DNA of 64,000 nt from Kitagawia praeruptora (Eukaryota > Streptophyta > Magnoliopsida > Apiales > Apiaceae): NCBI GenBank assembly GCA_037693485.1, contig CM075351.1:12829001-12893000 (forward strand). Reading direction: 5' to 3'. The notes under the pieces were generated by a model. That model worked only from the letters and a program-made list of their open reading frames with translations. It did not search any database and was not told the origin of the DNA. Both the position numbers and the translations under genes were made by a program. Positions 17,481 to 27,737 of this stretch are shown in pieces (positions within the stretch are counted from its first letter, which is position 1; every line of letters starts with the position of its first letter).

Positions 17481-18372
17481 TTTCTACTAAAAGAGGGATT
17501 TTAGTTAGAAATATATAAAAGATGATACATTTTAGATAAAAAAGATAATCGATTAATTATTAATATTATAATATTATTAGTTTATTGTATTAAACAGAAT
17601 CGTCCGTGATATAATTGGAAAAAGAGAGATTTTAGTTAGAGAAAATAGAAAGATAACGTCAAAATTAAAAAGATGACATGATTTATGTGAAAAAGTTAAT
17701 TGATTAGTTTATAATAATTATAACTCAATTAAGTTATTTTACTAAATAAAATTGCTCATAGTTTTCGGAAAATGAGAAATTAATGTTGCCCGTGATATTT
17801 ATATAAAAAAGGGAATTTAATTAGAAAAAATAGAAAAGATGATACATTATAGCTGAAAAGGTTATCGGTTAATTATTAGTATTATAATATTATTATTTTA
17901 CTTTTATTAAATAGAAACGTCCGTGATATAATTGGAAAAAGAGAGGTTTTAGTAAGAGAAAAGAAAAAAGGTAACGTGATTTGGCTGAAAAAGGTAACTA
18001 CCATAATATAATTGGAAAAACATAGATTTTAGTTAGAGAAAAGAGAAAAGGTAACGTATTTTGGCTGAAAAAGGTAATTGATTCGTTAATAGTAATTATA
18101 ATATAATTACGTTATTTTATTATACAAAATTGCTCGTAGCGTTTTTAAAAAAGGTGAAATTTTAGTTAGATACAATGTAAAAGATATTGTATTTAACCTA
18201 AAAAAGAAAATTATTTAGTTATTGAAAAATAGAAAAGGTAATATGTTTAATAAAGGAGAAATTTTAGTTAGATAAAATATAGAAGATATTGTATTTTATT
18301 TAAAAAAGGAAATTATTTAATTAATGAAAAATAGAAAAGATAATATATTTAACCTGAAAAAGGAAATTGATT
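17481..18372. repeat. Diverged AT-rich repeats
   Basis: Variants of a block containing GTCCGTGATATAATTGG, GAGATTTTAGTTAGAGA, AGAAAAGGTAACGT and TTGGCTGAAAAAGG recur several times (around 17490, 17610, 17810, 17920, 18000, 18170 and 18250). Two longer copies are spaced about 310-320 bp apart. No coding sequence seen. Confidence 0.5.
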
Positions 18373-18490
18373 AGTTAATTAGTAGGATGGATTTTATTTG
18401 TAATTGAGTAAGGGTAAATAAGTAAAATCAATAGATACCGTACTGTCCGACCAAACTTTTAATGTTTCGGCTTTTATATAAGAGTATAGA
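18373..18490 (-). mobile_element. Helitron-like 5' terminus (minus strand)
   Basis: Read on the minus strand from 18490 the sequence begins TCTATACTCTTATATAAAAG after an A, then GCCGAAACATT. This is the usual start of plant Helitrons (TC after host A, TCTATAC-TATAAAAGCC). No matching 3' end was located to the left in this orientation. Confidence 0.45.
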
Positions 18491-18929
18491 TATCAGTTAT
18501 CTAAAATGGCAAAAAAGAATTGTAGAATATACTCAATCGATAAGAATCTTTTTGTAATTTTATCTATTCAATATTCTAGAAATAATTTAAATTAATATTT
18601 TATTTAATCAAAAATAAAAATAAAAGAGGAAGAAATAAGAAGAGAAGATGTGATTTATCTTATAGAATTTTTAAACAAAACACAAAATTAAGTGTAGCAT
18701 AGACCATAGTTGGTTAATGGCATGACTTTGTAAGGAGGCAATTGTTTGAATTCCAACACTAACATAATTTCATGTTTATTAAAAAATAACATTTTTGTAA
18801 TTTTAGAAATAATAGGGATAAAATTGTAACTTTACATGCATTAAAATGATACTTTTAAAGGAATTAGTGGTCTTTAAAGTTACGATTTTTTTTTATACCA
18901 ATTTTTGTTCTTTATTCTACAGCTAGACC
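18491..18929. other. Non-coding AT-rich stretch
   Basis: No gene or structured repeat recognised. It contains the target sequence GCTAGACC (18922-18929) duplicated by the following MITE. Confidence 0.5.
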
Positions 18930-19537
18930 TAGGGCTGCACATGGGTTACGAAAACCGATCAAATCGACCCAAATCGACCATCTTTTTAACCGATTAAACC
19001 GAACCATCCAAAACCATGGATTAAACGAGTTAATTTTTTAAAAACCCGAACTAATTGGGTTGGGTAAGGGTTTAACAAATTTTAACCCCGACCCAACCCA
19101 ACCCAACCCGTTTACATAAAATGCATAATTTTTTGCATATTTTCTTCATATTCTGTAAATTTTCTACATATTTTTTACAAATTTCTGCACTCTATAAATT
19201 TTCTGCACTATATAAATTTTCTGCAAAACTTTTTACAACATTCTGCAACACCTTATGCAACATTCTGCAACACTTTCTAGCTTATGCAACATTTTTCTAC
19301 AACATTTTATACGAAGTGCGGGATTTTCTGTAATGTGTGGGATTTTATGCAAAGTTCTGCCGATTAGCAAATTTAACTCGACCCAACCCGAACCAAACCG
19401 AACTAATTGGGTTGGGTCGGGGTTGGGTTACATAATTTTTTTTCAATTAATGGGTTGATTTTTCATAAAACCGAACTAATTAGGTTGAGTGGGAGTTTGA
19501 CGAAAACCTGACCCAACCCTACCCATGTGCAGCCCTA
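18930..19537. mobile_element. Non-autonomous hAT element (MITE)
   Basis: 608 bp with perfect 17-bp terminal inverted repeats TAGGGCTGCACATGGGT. It is flanked by an exact 8-bp TSD GCTAGACC (18922-18929 and 19538-19545). The 8-bp duplication and TAGGG end identify the hAT superfamily. The interior has CCCAACC/GGGTTGG and TTTTCTACA/TTTCTGCA-type repeats and no transposase. The short ORFs inside are repeat artefacts. Confidence 0.92.
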
Positions 19538-19545
19538 GCTAGACC

Positions 19546-20035
19546 TACAATAAATTGCTAGAAACTGTGTTGATCGACTAAATGGACGCCTGGCATTTAA
19601 ATGACCGCTTCTCAAGAGCTTACTTACCACAACTTTTATGGAAGAACTCGCATATTTACTAATTTTTCTTACAAAAATTTGAATTACCGGAAAAAATCAC
19701 TAAATTGATTAAATCTTATTTTGCGAGAAATATGCTTAGCAACTGTAATAGCAATCCAAAAGGATATTTACAAAAAAAAAATTTGAGTGCCAGATCTTAT
19801 ATGAATCATAAATATTAAGAAAAGATCTAAACATGAAATATTATTATGATTTATGGAAATGCTAGAAAACCAAAAAATTTGTCCCAAAAAATCTCCCAAA
19901 TATTTACGTGTCCTTTCTTATTTATATTCACACAATCGGAAAGTATCAAGTTGATCGATATCAGATACTCTTATTTAAAAGGATAGGATAGGCCCCAAAC
20001 TCCATTATTTAAAGATTCCTCAATCCTCAAAGTAG
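19546..20035. other. Non-coding upstream flank
   Basis: No gene or repeat structure recognised between the hAT MITE and the Stowaway-like MITE. Confidence 0.5.
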
Positions 20036-20037
20036 TA

Positions 20038-20296
20038 CTCCCTCCGTCTCTAAATAAGTTGTCTGTTTTGACCGGGCACACTTTCCAATGCACACTTTTG
20101 ATCGTTAATATCTTGAATTTTGTATTAGTTTTAAATATAAAAACTTCACTGTATTAAAGTACTCATAAATACGAATCCAACAAGATTACTCATGATTATA
20201 TTTGTTCTTATAGATTAGACGTAAATTAGTAATTTGTCTCTTGTTATGAACAATCACGATATTTGAAACAAACAACTTAAAAAGAGACTGAGGGAC
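20038..20296. mobile_element. Stowaway-like MITE upstream of the metallothionein gene
   Basis: 259 bp with imperfect terminal inverted repeats: left CTCCCTCCGTCTCTAAATAA, right complement GTCCCTCAGTCTCTTTTTAA. It is flanked by TA on both sides (20036-20037, 20297-20298). The CTCCCTCCGT start and TA target are diagnostic of Tc1/mariner-type Stowaway MITEs. It ends about 110 bp upstream of the metallothionein TATA box. Confidence 0.88.
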
Positions 20297-20407
20297 TAAC
20301 TTTTATTCATAGAAGCGTGTGCTCTTCTCATGCCTCGAAACAAGCCTTGCCCTTACCCTACTGTACACTTTGCCCATTTGGACCCCATTACATTCCCTTC
20401 CTCCATC

Positions 20408-20415
20408 TATAAATA
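20408..20415 (+). promoter_or_regulatory. TATA box of the metallothionein gene
   Basis: TATAAATA, about 100 bp upstream of the ATG at 20512, followed by a CA-rich leader. The position fits a plant promoter with a leader of about 70 bp. Confidence 0.75.
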
Positions 20416-21284
20416 CCAGCCCAAAACACACAACTGGGAAATATAGCAAACTACAAAGCTCTGAATTACATACATTACAATCTTGCATACTAGCTACTTC
20501 AAGTACCAACCATGTCGACCAACTGTGGCAACTGTGACTGCGCTGACAAGACCAACTGCCCGTAAGTTTAGTTTCCGTTACTCGAATTCTCGATCTCTTG
20601 TTACCGAGAAAATCCACTAGACTAAATTGTTATCGATATTTTCATACTAATCCTACTACTATTTTTTTTAAACTAATGGTACTAATAGTAATGGTATAGT
20701 ATTGTATAGACATGTTGTTTGTTAAGCAATTTTACTGACAAATATTATTACATGAATTGCAGGAAGAAGGGAAACAGCTACGGCATTGAGACTGAGAAAA
20801 GGTATCGTCTTCTTCTTCTTCAAGTCGTAAACAACTATAAATCGAGATTTTCTCTCGTTCTGCAAGTGTATAATAATACTATAACTAAGTGAAACTATTT
20901 GTGTGTGCAGCCTTGTCGAGACTGTCGTGATGGAGGGGTCTGAGAACGATGGAAAGTGCAAGTGCGGAACAAGCTGCACCTGTGACCAGTGGCGGAGCCA
21001 GGCCCCGGAGTGAGGGGGGCAAAAATGGTTAGTGCGGAATTTTAATCCCGCGCGAAGCGTGGATTTTTTTTTCCCACTAAATCAAAGGGACATTTTATCG
21101 AACACTTGGGGAGCGCGGAGATCATTAATATCACTAATTAATAATTCTAACAGATATATTCAGATTATATATTTAAACAAAGACACAAGACAATGAATAA
21201 TGAGCAACAATATCATAAATCATCTAATAACACAAAATAATTAACTCATTAGGGGAGAAATTTCAAATGAAAACAAGTAAAAAC

Positions 21285-21524
21285 TGTTGGAATGCCTTGA
21301 CTACTGTTCCTCCGGCGGCCTTGACTACTATTCCTCCGACGGCCACCAACCACACCTACCACCACCTAACCCACCTACCCCTTAGATTTTGTCTATAAAT
21401 AAGAAATGCATGTAAGCATTTGAAATTATCTGAGGAATCTGAAAATCTCTGTAAATCTGTTTATCCTCAAGATCAATAAACTATTTCTCTTCTGCATATA
21501 ATCTTTCTTGCTTCCGTTATAACA
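21285..21524 (+). repeat. 5' LTR of element D
   Basis: 240 bp, starting TGTTGGAATGCC and ending CGTTATAACA, with a TATA-like TCTATAAATAAG near 21391-21402. It begins with a duplicated CCTTGACTACT-TTCCTCCG-CGGCC unit. Confidence 0.93.
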
Positions 21525-21527
21525 AAC

Positions 21528-21539
21528 TGGTATCAGAGC
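21528..21539 (+). promoter_or_regulatory. Primer-binding site of element D
   Basis: TGGTATCAGAGC, three bases after the 5' LTR. Met-tRNA type. Confidence 0.93.
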
Positions 21540-21585
21540 TTTTGGTTGAATCTGTTGAAAAAATTCTCGCCGGAATTTTTTGCCG

Positions 21586-21850
21586 GAGTTACTGTTCATC
21601 GCCGGAGAAGACGACACTGTTCAGGCGGAGTTACTGTTCATCGCCGGAGAAGACGACACTGTTCATAACCGGAGAAGAAGACACTGTTCATACGGTACTG
21701 TTCATACGGTACTATTCATACGGCACTGTTCATACGGCACTGTTCACGGGTACTGTTCACAGGCACTGTTCACGGGTACTGTTCATAGGTACTGTTCACG
21801 GGCACTGTTCAACGGTACTGTTCACGTATACGGTACTGTTCACGTATACG
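21586..21850 (+). repeat. Minisatellite in the leader of element D
   Basis: Two copies of a roughly 47-bp unit (GGAGTTACTGTTCATCGCCG followed by GAGAAGACGACACTGTTCA) are followed by about a dozen short units of the form (T/C)ACTGTTCA(T/C)(A/G)CGG. The tract lies between the primer site and the Gag start. Overlapping ORFs here are products of the repeat. Confidence 0.85.
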
Positions 21851-21864
21851 ATTCTGGGAGAAAG

Positions 21865-23706
21865 ATGTCTGGTGGTATTAGCGTCAAGGTCGACAAATTT
21901 ACCGGGAGAAATAGTTTCAGTCTATGGCAAATCAAGATGCGTGCCCTGTTAAAACAATAGGGGCTCTGGGCGCCGTTGAACACAAAAACGGTTGCTTCTA
22001 CAAGCGCTGAGATGGCCATTCTAGAAGAAAAGGCACATTCAACGATTCTGTTGTGTCTTGCAGATGATATTATTACTGAAATTGCGGAGGAGGATACCGC
22101 GTCTGGTCTGTGGTTGAAGCTTGAAAGTCTTTACATGACGAAGTCTTTAACAAACAAGTTGTTGCTGAAGCAACGTCTGTTCAGTCTGCGAATGCAGGAA
22201 GGTATGCCTCTTCGAGATCACTTAGATCAATTAAACACAATTTTATTAGAATTGCGTAATATTGATGTTAAAGTTGAAGATGAGGATGCTGCTTTGATTC
22301 TGTTAGTTTCTTTACCATTATCGTACGAGAACTTTGTGCAATCGTTTATTGTTGGTAAAGATACTATTTCTCTAGAGGAGGTTAGATCTGCTCTTCATTC
22401 TAGAGAGCTGCGCCATAAGGCGGCTGGTACAGGTGCAGATAATCATGCTGTTGGGTTGGTAGCTAGCTGGAGTAATGGACATGGAAAGTCGGGGAAGAAA
22501 TCAGTTCCTAAGGGTCCAAAACCTAATGATATCTGTAATTACTGTAAAGAGAAGGGACACTGGAAATCTGACTGTCCCAAGAAAAAGAAGCAACAGGATA
22601 ATTTGACAGATACTGCTGCTGTAGCTGATGCTACTTCTGAAGAAGATATTGCTCTAGTTGCTGTCAAGGACACGCATCACTCTGATGTGTGGATTCTTGA
22701 TTCTGGAGCGTCTTATCATATATGTCCACGCAGGGAGTGGTTTACAACCTACGAGCAAGTAGACGGTGGCAAGATTTCTATGGCTAACAGTTTTGCTTGT
22801 GAGACGGTTGGAATAGGCTCGATTAAAATTCGGACACATGATGGTAAATTCTGCACATTGAATGATGTTAGGCATGTTTCACTTATGACAAAGAATCTGA
22901 TATCCTTGAGTATGTTAGACAGCAAGGGTTTCAGTTTTCAAGGTAAAGGTGGAGTTCTACATGTCTGCAAGGGTTCTAATGTGGTTCTGAAAGGTGTTAA
23001 ACGTGGTACCTTGTATCTTCTTCAAGGTTCTACGTTATCAGGTTCTGTTGCTGTCGCGTCCTCGGAGAAGATTAAGAGGATGCAAACTGATAATGGTCTG
23101 GAATTTTGCTCATCTGAGTTTGATGAGTTCTGTAAGAATGAAGGGATTTCTAGGCATCATACCGTCAGGGATACACCACAACAGAACGGTGTAGCAAAGC
23201 GTATGAATCAGACACTTCTGGAGAGAGAATGGATTTCTAGGCATCATACAGTCAGGGATACACCGCAGCAGAATGGTGTAGCAGAGCGTATGAATCAGAC
23301 ACTTCTGGAGAGAGCTAGGTGCATGCTCTCTAATGCTGGACTAACTAGAAAATTCTCGACAGAAGCAGTTAGTACATCAGGTTATCTGATAAATCGTGGA
23401 TCTACGATTGTTTCAGAAAGTGGTGGTGTTGAGAAACAGGTGGAGCAGGAAGTCACTCAAGATGAGAGTGAACCACAACAAGAAGTTCAACAACCACAAT
23501 CAGAATCAGAATCATCAGTTTCAGTAGCGAATCAGCACAGTTTGGCTCTTGATAGATCAAGGAGAGCTAATTATGGGGTGTCTCCTAAGAGAATCGAGGA
23601 GAGCAAAGTGGGTACTGCTGATAACCTAGCTGATATGCTCACCAAGTCGGTTCCACATAGCAAGTTTCAACATTGTTTGGACTTGTTAAATGTTCGGAGT
23701 TGTTGA
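21865..23706 (+). pseudogene. Truncated gag-pol of element D
   Basis: One frame from ATG 21865, interrupted only by TAG at 21958-21960 (a likely CAG-to-TAG change in LLKQ-QGLW). Gag covers the next ~200 residues with a CCHC knuckle CNYCKEKGHWKSDC at about 22533-22574. The protease follows, with WILDSGASYH near 22690. The frame then jumps to the integrase end: MQTDNGLEF, then the block ISRHHTVRDTPQQNGVA-RMNQTLLER, which is present twice in tandem (87-bp period, 23144-23230 and 23231-23313). The frame next jumps to an acidic linker and the last residues of RNase H (NLADMLTKSVPHSKF), stopping at TGA. There is no RT. Confidence 0.92.
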
Positions 23707-23750
23707 CTGCCCTTTTGAGGGCAAAATCTGAGGCAGAAGAGTTTTTTTAT

Positions 23751-24095
23751 CTGGTACATCTGGCATTATTATGATGCATCTGGTACATCCGTTATTTGTT
23801 TTCGTGAGAGGATTCAAGTCAAGGTAGAGATCTGTTATCTGGTACATCTGGCATTATTATGATGCGTTTGGTACATCTGTTATCTGTTTTTGTGAGAGGA
23901 TTCAAGTCAAGGTGGAGATCTGTTATCTGGTACATCTGGCATTATTATGATGCATCTGGTACATCTGTTATCTGTTTTTGTGAGAGGATTCAAGTCAAGG
24001 TGGAGATCTGTTATCTGGTACATCTGGCATTATTATGATGTGTTTGGTACATCTGTTATCTGTTATTTGTGAGTATTCAAGTCAAGGTGGAGATT
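23751..24095 (+). repeat. Tandem 88-bp repeats ending at the 3' LTR of element D
   Basis: Four units begin CTGGTACATCTGGCATTATT at 23751, 23839, 23927 and 24015, a regular period of 88 bp. Each unit contains GATTCAAGTCAAGGTGGAGA, which in the last copy is the polypurine tract next to the LTR. The polypurine tract has therefore been multiplied fourfold. Confidence 0.92.
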
Positions 24096-24345
24096 TGTTG
24101 GAATGCCTTGACTACTGTTCCTCCGGCGGCCTTGACTACTATTCCTCCGACGGCCACCAACCACACCTACCACCACCTACCACCACCTAACCCACCTACC
24201 CCTTAGATTTTGTCTATAAATAAGAAATGCATGTAAGCATTTGAAATTATCTGAGGCATCTGAAAATCTCTGTAAATCTGTGTATCCTCAAGATCAATAA
24301 ACTATTTCTCTTCTGCATATAATCTTTCTTTCTTCCGTTATAACA
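24096..24345 (+). repeat. 3' LTR of element D
   Basis: 250 bp. Compared with the 5' LTR it has one extra ACCACCACCT-type unit and about three substitutions. Confidence 0.93.
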
Positions 24346-24530
24346 AAAACTTACCTAGAGGTTGTGAGGGAGGTCCTGGGCTTTGAAAACTTTGGTATGG
24401 GCTAAGTTTAAAAAAAAAAAAAAATTTAGACAAATTTTTTTTTCAGGAAGGACATTTGCCAATGCTGGCCCCAACGTGGCTCGCCACTGCCTGTGACAAC
24501 TGTCACAACTGCTCTTGCGGTGGCCATTAA

Positions 24531-24780
24531 GCCAAGCCGCTAAAATGGAATTAGTTAGTTAATTACTTGTGCAAGCATTGCTTGCAAAACGTTAATTAAC
24601 TAATTCCCCTATCCCTGTTATCTATCTATAGAATAAAAGTCATGCAACTGTAACACTAATGTTGAAATGTGTTGTGTTTGTGCGTGTAATATATGGTCAC
24701 AACTGAGGCTGTGACTATATATGTTCTGTCATTGTGACCTGTTATGAATCTATAAATTTGTATTGGTAAAAATAGACTCA
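24531..24780 (+). other. 3' untranslated region of the metallothionein gene
   Basis: Non-coding sequence downstream of the original stop codon. A strong potential hairpin lies at 24555-24603: TTAGTTAATTA pairs with TAATTAACTAA, with an inner GCAAGC/GCTTGC stem. GT-rich and TGT-rich sequence follows, as in plant 3' ends. The exact poly(A) site is not visible. Confidence 0.5.
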
Positions 24781-25338
24781 TCTCCCCAAATCTTTCCGTT
24801 CATATGAATTACAAAACGCAACAACATAACACCAGAAAGCAGCTAGGTCAGCAACTGCTATATTAAAACTAGCAAGTACCAGAGACAGAGATTACCGTTT
24901 TGAAATTCAGGGAAGACTTTAGCCTCCACTCAGCCTGCTTCCAAATTTCAATTTTCAGCCACTTCAGTGGAACTATCTAACTTCAAAAGGGAAATATCAA
25001 TATCAATGTTCGCTGCAAGTGAATAAGTGAATGTTAACATTGATCTCTGTACACCAACAATGGTTGACTTGAGCTACAAATGCTATTGACATAAGTCACA
25101 GAGACACAGATCCTTACACAGCAAATGGCTGCTTAAGCTACAAACGACCTTTAGCTTCTTTAGCCTACAAACACCCTGCACCTTCCGCGACGTTAACACA
25201 TCTCTAGGCTAATCTGGGGTTCCAACTCTGACATTATTGTAACCGTCGTCTGTGGGGTATTACTGACTCAACACAACTTAAGAACTATTCAGTAGATTAC
25301 TGTTTTGGGTACTTGAGGATAGTAGAAACTTGAGTGAG
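24781..25338. other. Non-coding stretch downstream of metallothionein
   Basis: No gene or repeat structure recognised. Confidence 0.4.
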
Positions 25339-26265
25339 TAATAAGGTGTGAGAGATGGGTTACTTTTGTTCATAACTTTTGAGGAAATATATGTTTTGTT
25401 GGTTGCCTTGTTAGTCGATTTTCAAGTTAAATTTAAAAGAGGATTATGGTTGCTTATATTTATCTTAGCTCTTATAAAAAAAAGAGAAAAAAAAAGAAGA
25501 AGAAAAAAAAAGGAAAAAAAATTTTATATATATATGAGAGCATACTTATGTTTTTGTAATCCTCCTTCATTCCACTAGTGAAGTCTTTTTGTTAAAAATA
25601 GAAAATAATTGTGTGGGAAGGAAGTTTGGTGTTGTGCATAATTTCCATGGTGACTACTAGCTTTTGACACTTCACATTCTTTTGGTCTTACTTGACATAC
25701 CATGTCCCTAGCCTCATTACAACCCAAATAAAGACCTTTTGATTGTCATCATTGATGTATGTTGTGTTTAAGTTAGAATGAGACCAAGTGTCAAGCATGT
25801 TTTTGATTTTGTTGGAATTGAGTGATACACTTACCCTTGTTCTTGAGTGAATGTTCTTTTGTGAGTGAAATGTGAGGTATTGCTTGTTTCTTTTGCATAT
25901 GAGATCTCAAGTTTTGACTCTAAGGTGTGCTCTTGTAGACTTAGCATGGTTTCCAATAATTTTTGCACTTGACCTGAATTTTTAATCACCCTTGCATGCT
26001 TCTTTAAGTAAACTATGTGAATCCTTGCACTTTCCACACCAAGACTTTGCAAATTCATTTTGATTCTTAAGTTGATGTGTCATGAGAGTACATGTATGTG
26101 TGGTGTTGCATTACCTTGTAATCTCTTATACAAACTAGATGGATTTTGTGGGTACATTCACTATAGGCCCTCACGAGACCTCACTCGTCCACTAGGGCTG
26201 CCTAGGGGTTTAAAGGGCTTGTTGCATATGCCAAATGCAACCGTCACACCTACGAAAAGGAGTAT
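25339..26265 (+). mobile_element. Athila-type Gypsy remnant (Athila-1), 3' non-coding region before the CACTA insertion
   Basis: This stretch matches the region downstream of pol in the Athila element at the right end of the window (63300-64000). Shared blocks include ATAAGGTGTG, the long A/G-rich tract, ACTAGCTTTTGAC, CTTGACATACC-TGTCCCTAGCC and GACCTTTTGATTGTCAT. It ends at the target TAT (26263-26265) of the CACTA element and resumes at 37662. Its left edge is truncated near 25339 and all coding parts are missing. Confidence 0.8.
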
Positions 26266-26274
26266 CACTACAAG

Positions 26275-26980
26275 AAAAAGGCTTATCAGCGACCAATATT
26301 ATCAGCGACCGCAAAATTCCGTCGCTAATACCTGGTAAAGCGACCGACTCTAGTGACCGCAAAAAATTTAGTCGCAAAAATAAATTAGCGACAGACTTCA
26401 GTCGCTATTCCGTCGCTAATATTAGTTACCCGCTAAACAAATTGGCAAAAAAAATTGGTGCTTGTTTATTAGCGACCAAAATATTTTAGCGACCGCAAAC
26501 CGTTGCAAAGGGTGCCACGTTGGCAAATTTTAGCGACCGACGGCCGTTGCAGTCCTGTAGATGTTTTAAAATTTACCCCTAAAATTTTGGTGCGAAAAAC
26601 TAGCGCCAAGTATCAGCAACTTATCAGTATCAGCGACAGCGTGCGGTAGCAGAAGGTTCCATGTCAGCATTTAGCGACGGATACCGAGTGGTAGCAAATA
26701 GTTTTAATCAGCGACGACTTTCAGCGACGGAAGAGAAGTTAGTCGCTATATTTATTTAGCGACTAACTTCGGTCGCAAATGGGAAAATTTCCCCAAATTT
26801 AATTGCTACGATTTTTTTTGCCGCTCGTTTTTATCGACTGATTCCTATCTGCGACCGCCGGCAGTAGCACCAAGTCACACTTTGTAAAAAAATTAATTTG
26901 GGGGGAAATTTTGGCACACTTTTATTAGCGACCAAATTTTTTCTGCAACCGTTTTTAGTAGCAGAAATTTCTTCTTATAA
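26275..26980. repeat. Left subterminal repeat array of the CACTA element
   Basis: Many copies of short motifs such as TTAGCGACC, ATCAGCGACCG and GTCGCTA occur in both orientations. Such arrays are the binding sites of the TNPA-type protein in En/Spm elements. Confidence 0.85.
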
Positions 26981-27698
26981 ATTTAAATCTTATTTTTAAA
27001 TTAGATTATTTATTAAAAATCAATCTATATTATTTAAAAAAAATTAAAAATTAAAAAATAATTAATATATCTAAAAAATTAAATTTTATATTTTCTTTAT
27101 ATCAGAAATAAAAAAATCTTATATTATAATAACGGGATTTTTTCATAAATGCCCAAGTCTAGAAATTCTTTTGCAAAAAAGTTTTCCTAAAAAAATATAA
27201 TTTGATGAATACCAACTCATTTACAAAAATACGGTATACAACTGGATGGAACCAAATGCAACTGTTTACAATCACATATGCAATGCGCAGCCAAATGCAA
27301 ATAGGTGCATAACTGGTTGCAGACCGTATTTTTAAAAATAAGTTGGTACTTTTGCAAAAAAAATGCAAATTTTTTGAAACGATGGTAAAATCGAAAAAAA
27401 AATTAAAAAAAGGTATTTTTGATAAATATACTATAATATTTTATTATAACGTCATATATAATGTTGCTAATTTTATCTGCCCATTTGAGGTGGTACAAAA
27501 ACCCAAAACCCGAAATTCAATCCGATCCGAAAAAGCTCGAAAAGCACAATCTGATGTGAAAAATCTTGGACTTTTAAAAGTATGGATAAAAGTTGATCAG
27601 TTCAACCCGATTGAAACTTCGACCGACATAAAAGTCCAGTTCGACTGAGATAAAACCACAGACTTTTTAAAATACCGAATAAAACTTGATTATAAAAA

Positions 27699-27737
<39 letters not shown>

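Larger units (their letters stand above)
21285..24345 (+). mobile_element. Deleted Tork-type Copia retrotransposon (element D)
   Basis: 3061 bp with LTRs of 240 and 250 bp (TGTTGG...ATAACA), a Met-tRNA primer site and TSD AAAAC (21280-21284, 24346-24350). The Gag and protease resemble Tnt1/Tork-type Copia. The integrase N-terminus, the whole RT and most of RNase H are missing, so it depends on other copies. The LTRs differ by about three substitutions and one 10-bp repeat unit. Confidence 0.94.
20987..24489. mobile_element. Non-autonomous hAT element in metallothionein exon 3 (with nested Copia D)
   Basis: The termini are CAGTGGCGGAGCCAGGCC on the left and, complemented, CAGTGGCGAGCCACG on the right. 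An exact 8-bp TSD CCTGTGAC lies at 20979-20986 and 24490-24497, the signature of hAT. Without the nested Copia (21285-24345 plus one AAAAC) the element is only about 440 bp and has no transposase ORF, so it was mobilised in trans. Confidence 0.93.
20512..24530 (+). pseudogene. MT3: Type 3 metallothionein gene, third exon split by a hAT element
   Basis: Three exons with consensus splice sites: 20512-20561, 20763-20801 and 20911-20986 continued at 24498-24530. Exon 1 gives the plant type 3 N-terminal Cys motif MSTNCGNCDCADKTNC. Exon 2 gives KKGNSYGIETEKS. Exon 3 gives a short linker and then KCKCGTSCTCD. Taking out the insertion and one TSD copy restores an in-frame end (NCHNCSCGGH, TAA 24528-24530) and a 65-residue protein, normal for these cytosolic metal-binding proteins. 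As it stands, translation into the insertion adds about eight residues and stops, losing three cysteines. The rest of the gene has no other lesion that I can see, so the break looks recent. Confidence 0.93.

Noticed and set aside
19060..19110. CCCAACCCAACCCAACCC run that recalls telomere repeats
   Set aside because: It is part of the internal low-complexity sequence of the hAT MITE and is not the plant telomere repeat CCCTAAA.
20303..20617. 104-codon minus-strand ORF over the metallothionein promoter and first exon
   Set aside because: It overlaps the TATA box, leader and exon 1 of a clearly recognisable plus-strand gene.
21542..21960. Repeat-rich ORFs (for example repeated LFTGTVH-like peptides) before the Gag of element D
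   Set aside because: They come from the leader minisatellite in several frames. The real Gag starts at ATG 21865 by comparison with Copia Gag.
23751..24095. Regularly spaced repeats that could look like a CRISPR array
   Set aside because: The units are adjacent tandem repeats without unique spacers, in a plant retrotransposon.
27159..27648. ORFs in the left arm of the CACTA element
   Set aside because: Short, in AT-rich sequence and without recognisable domains or start context.
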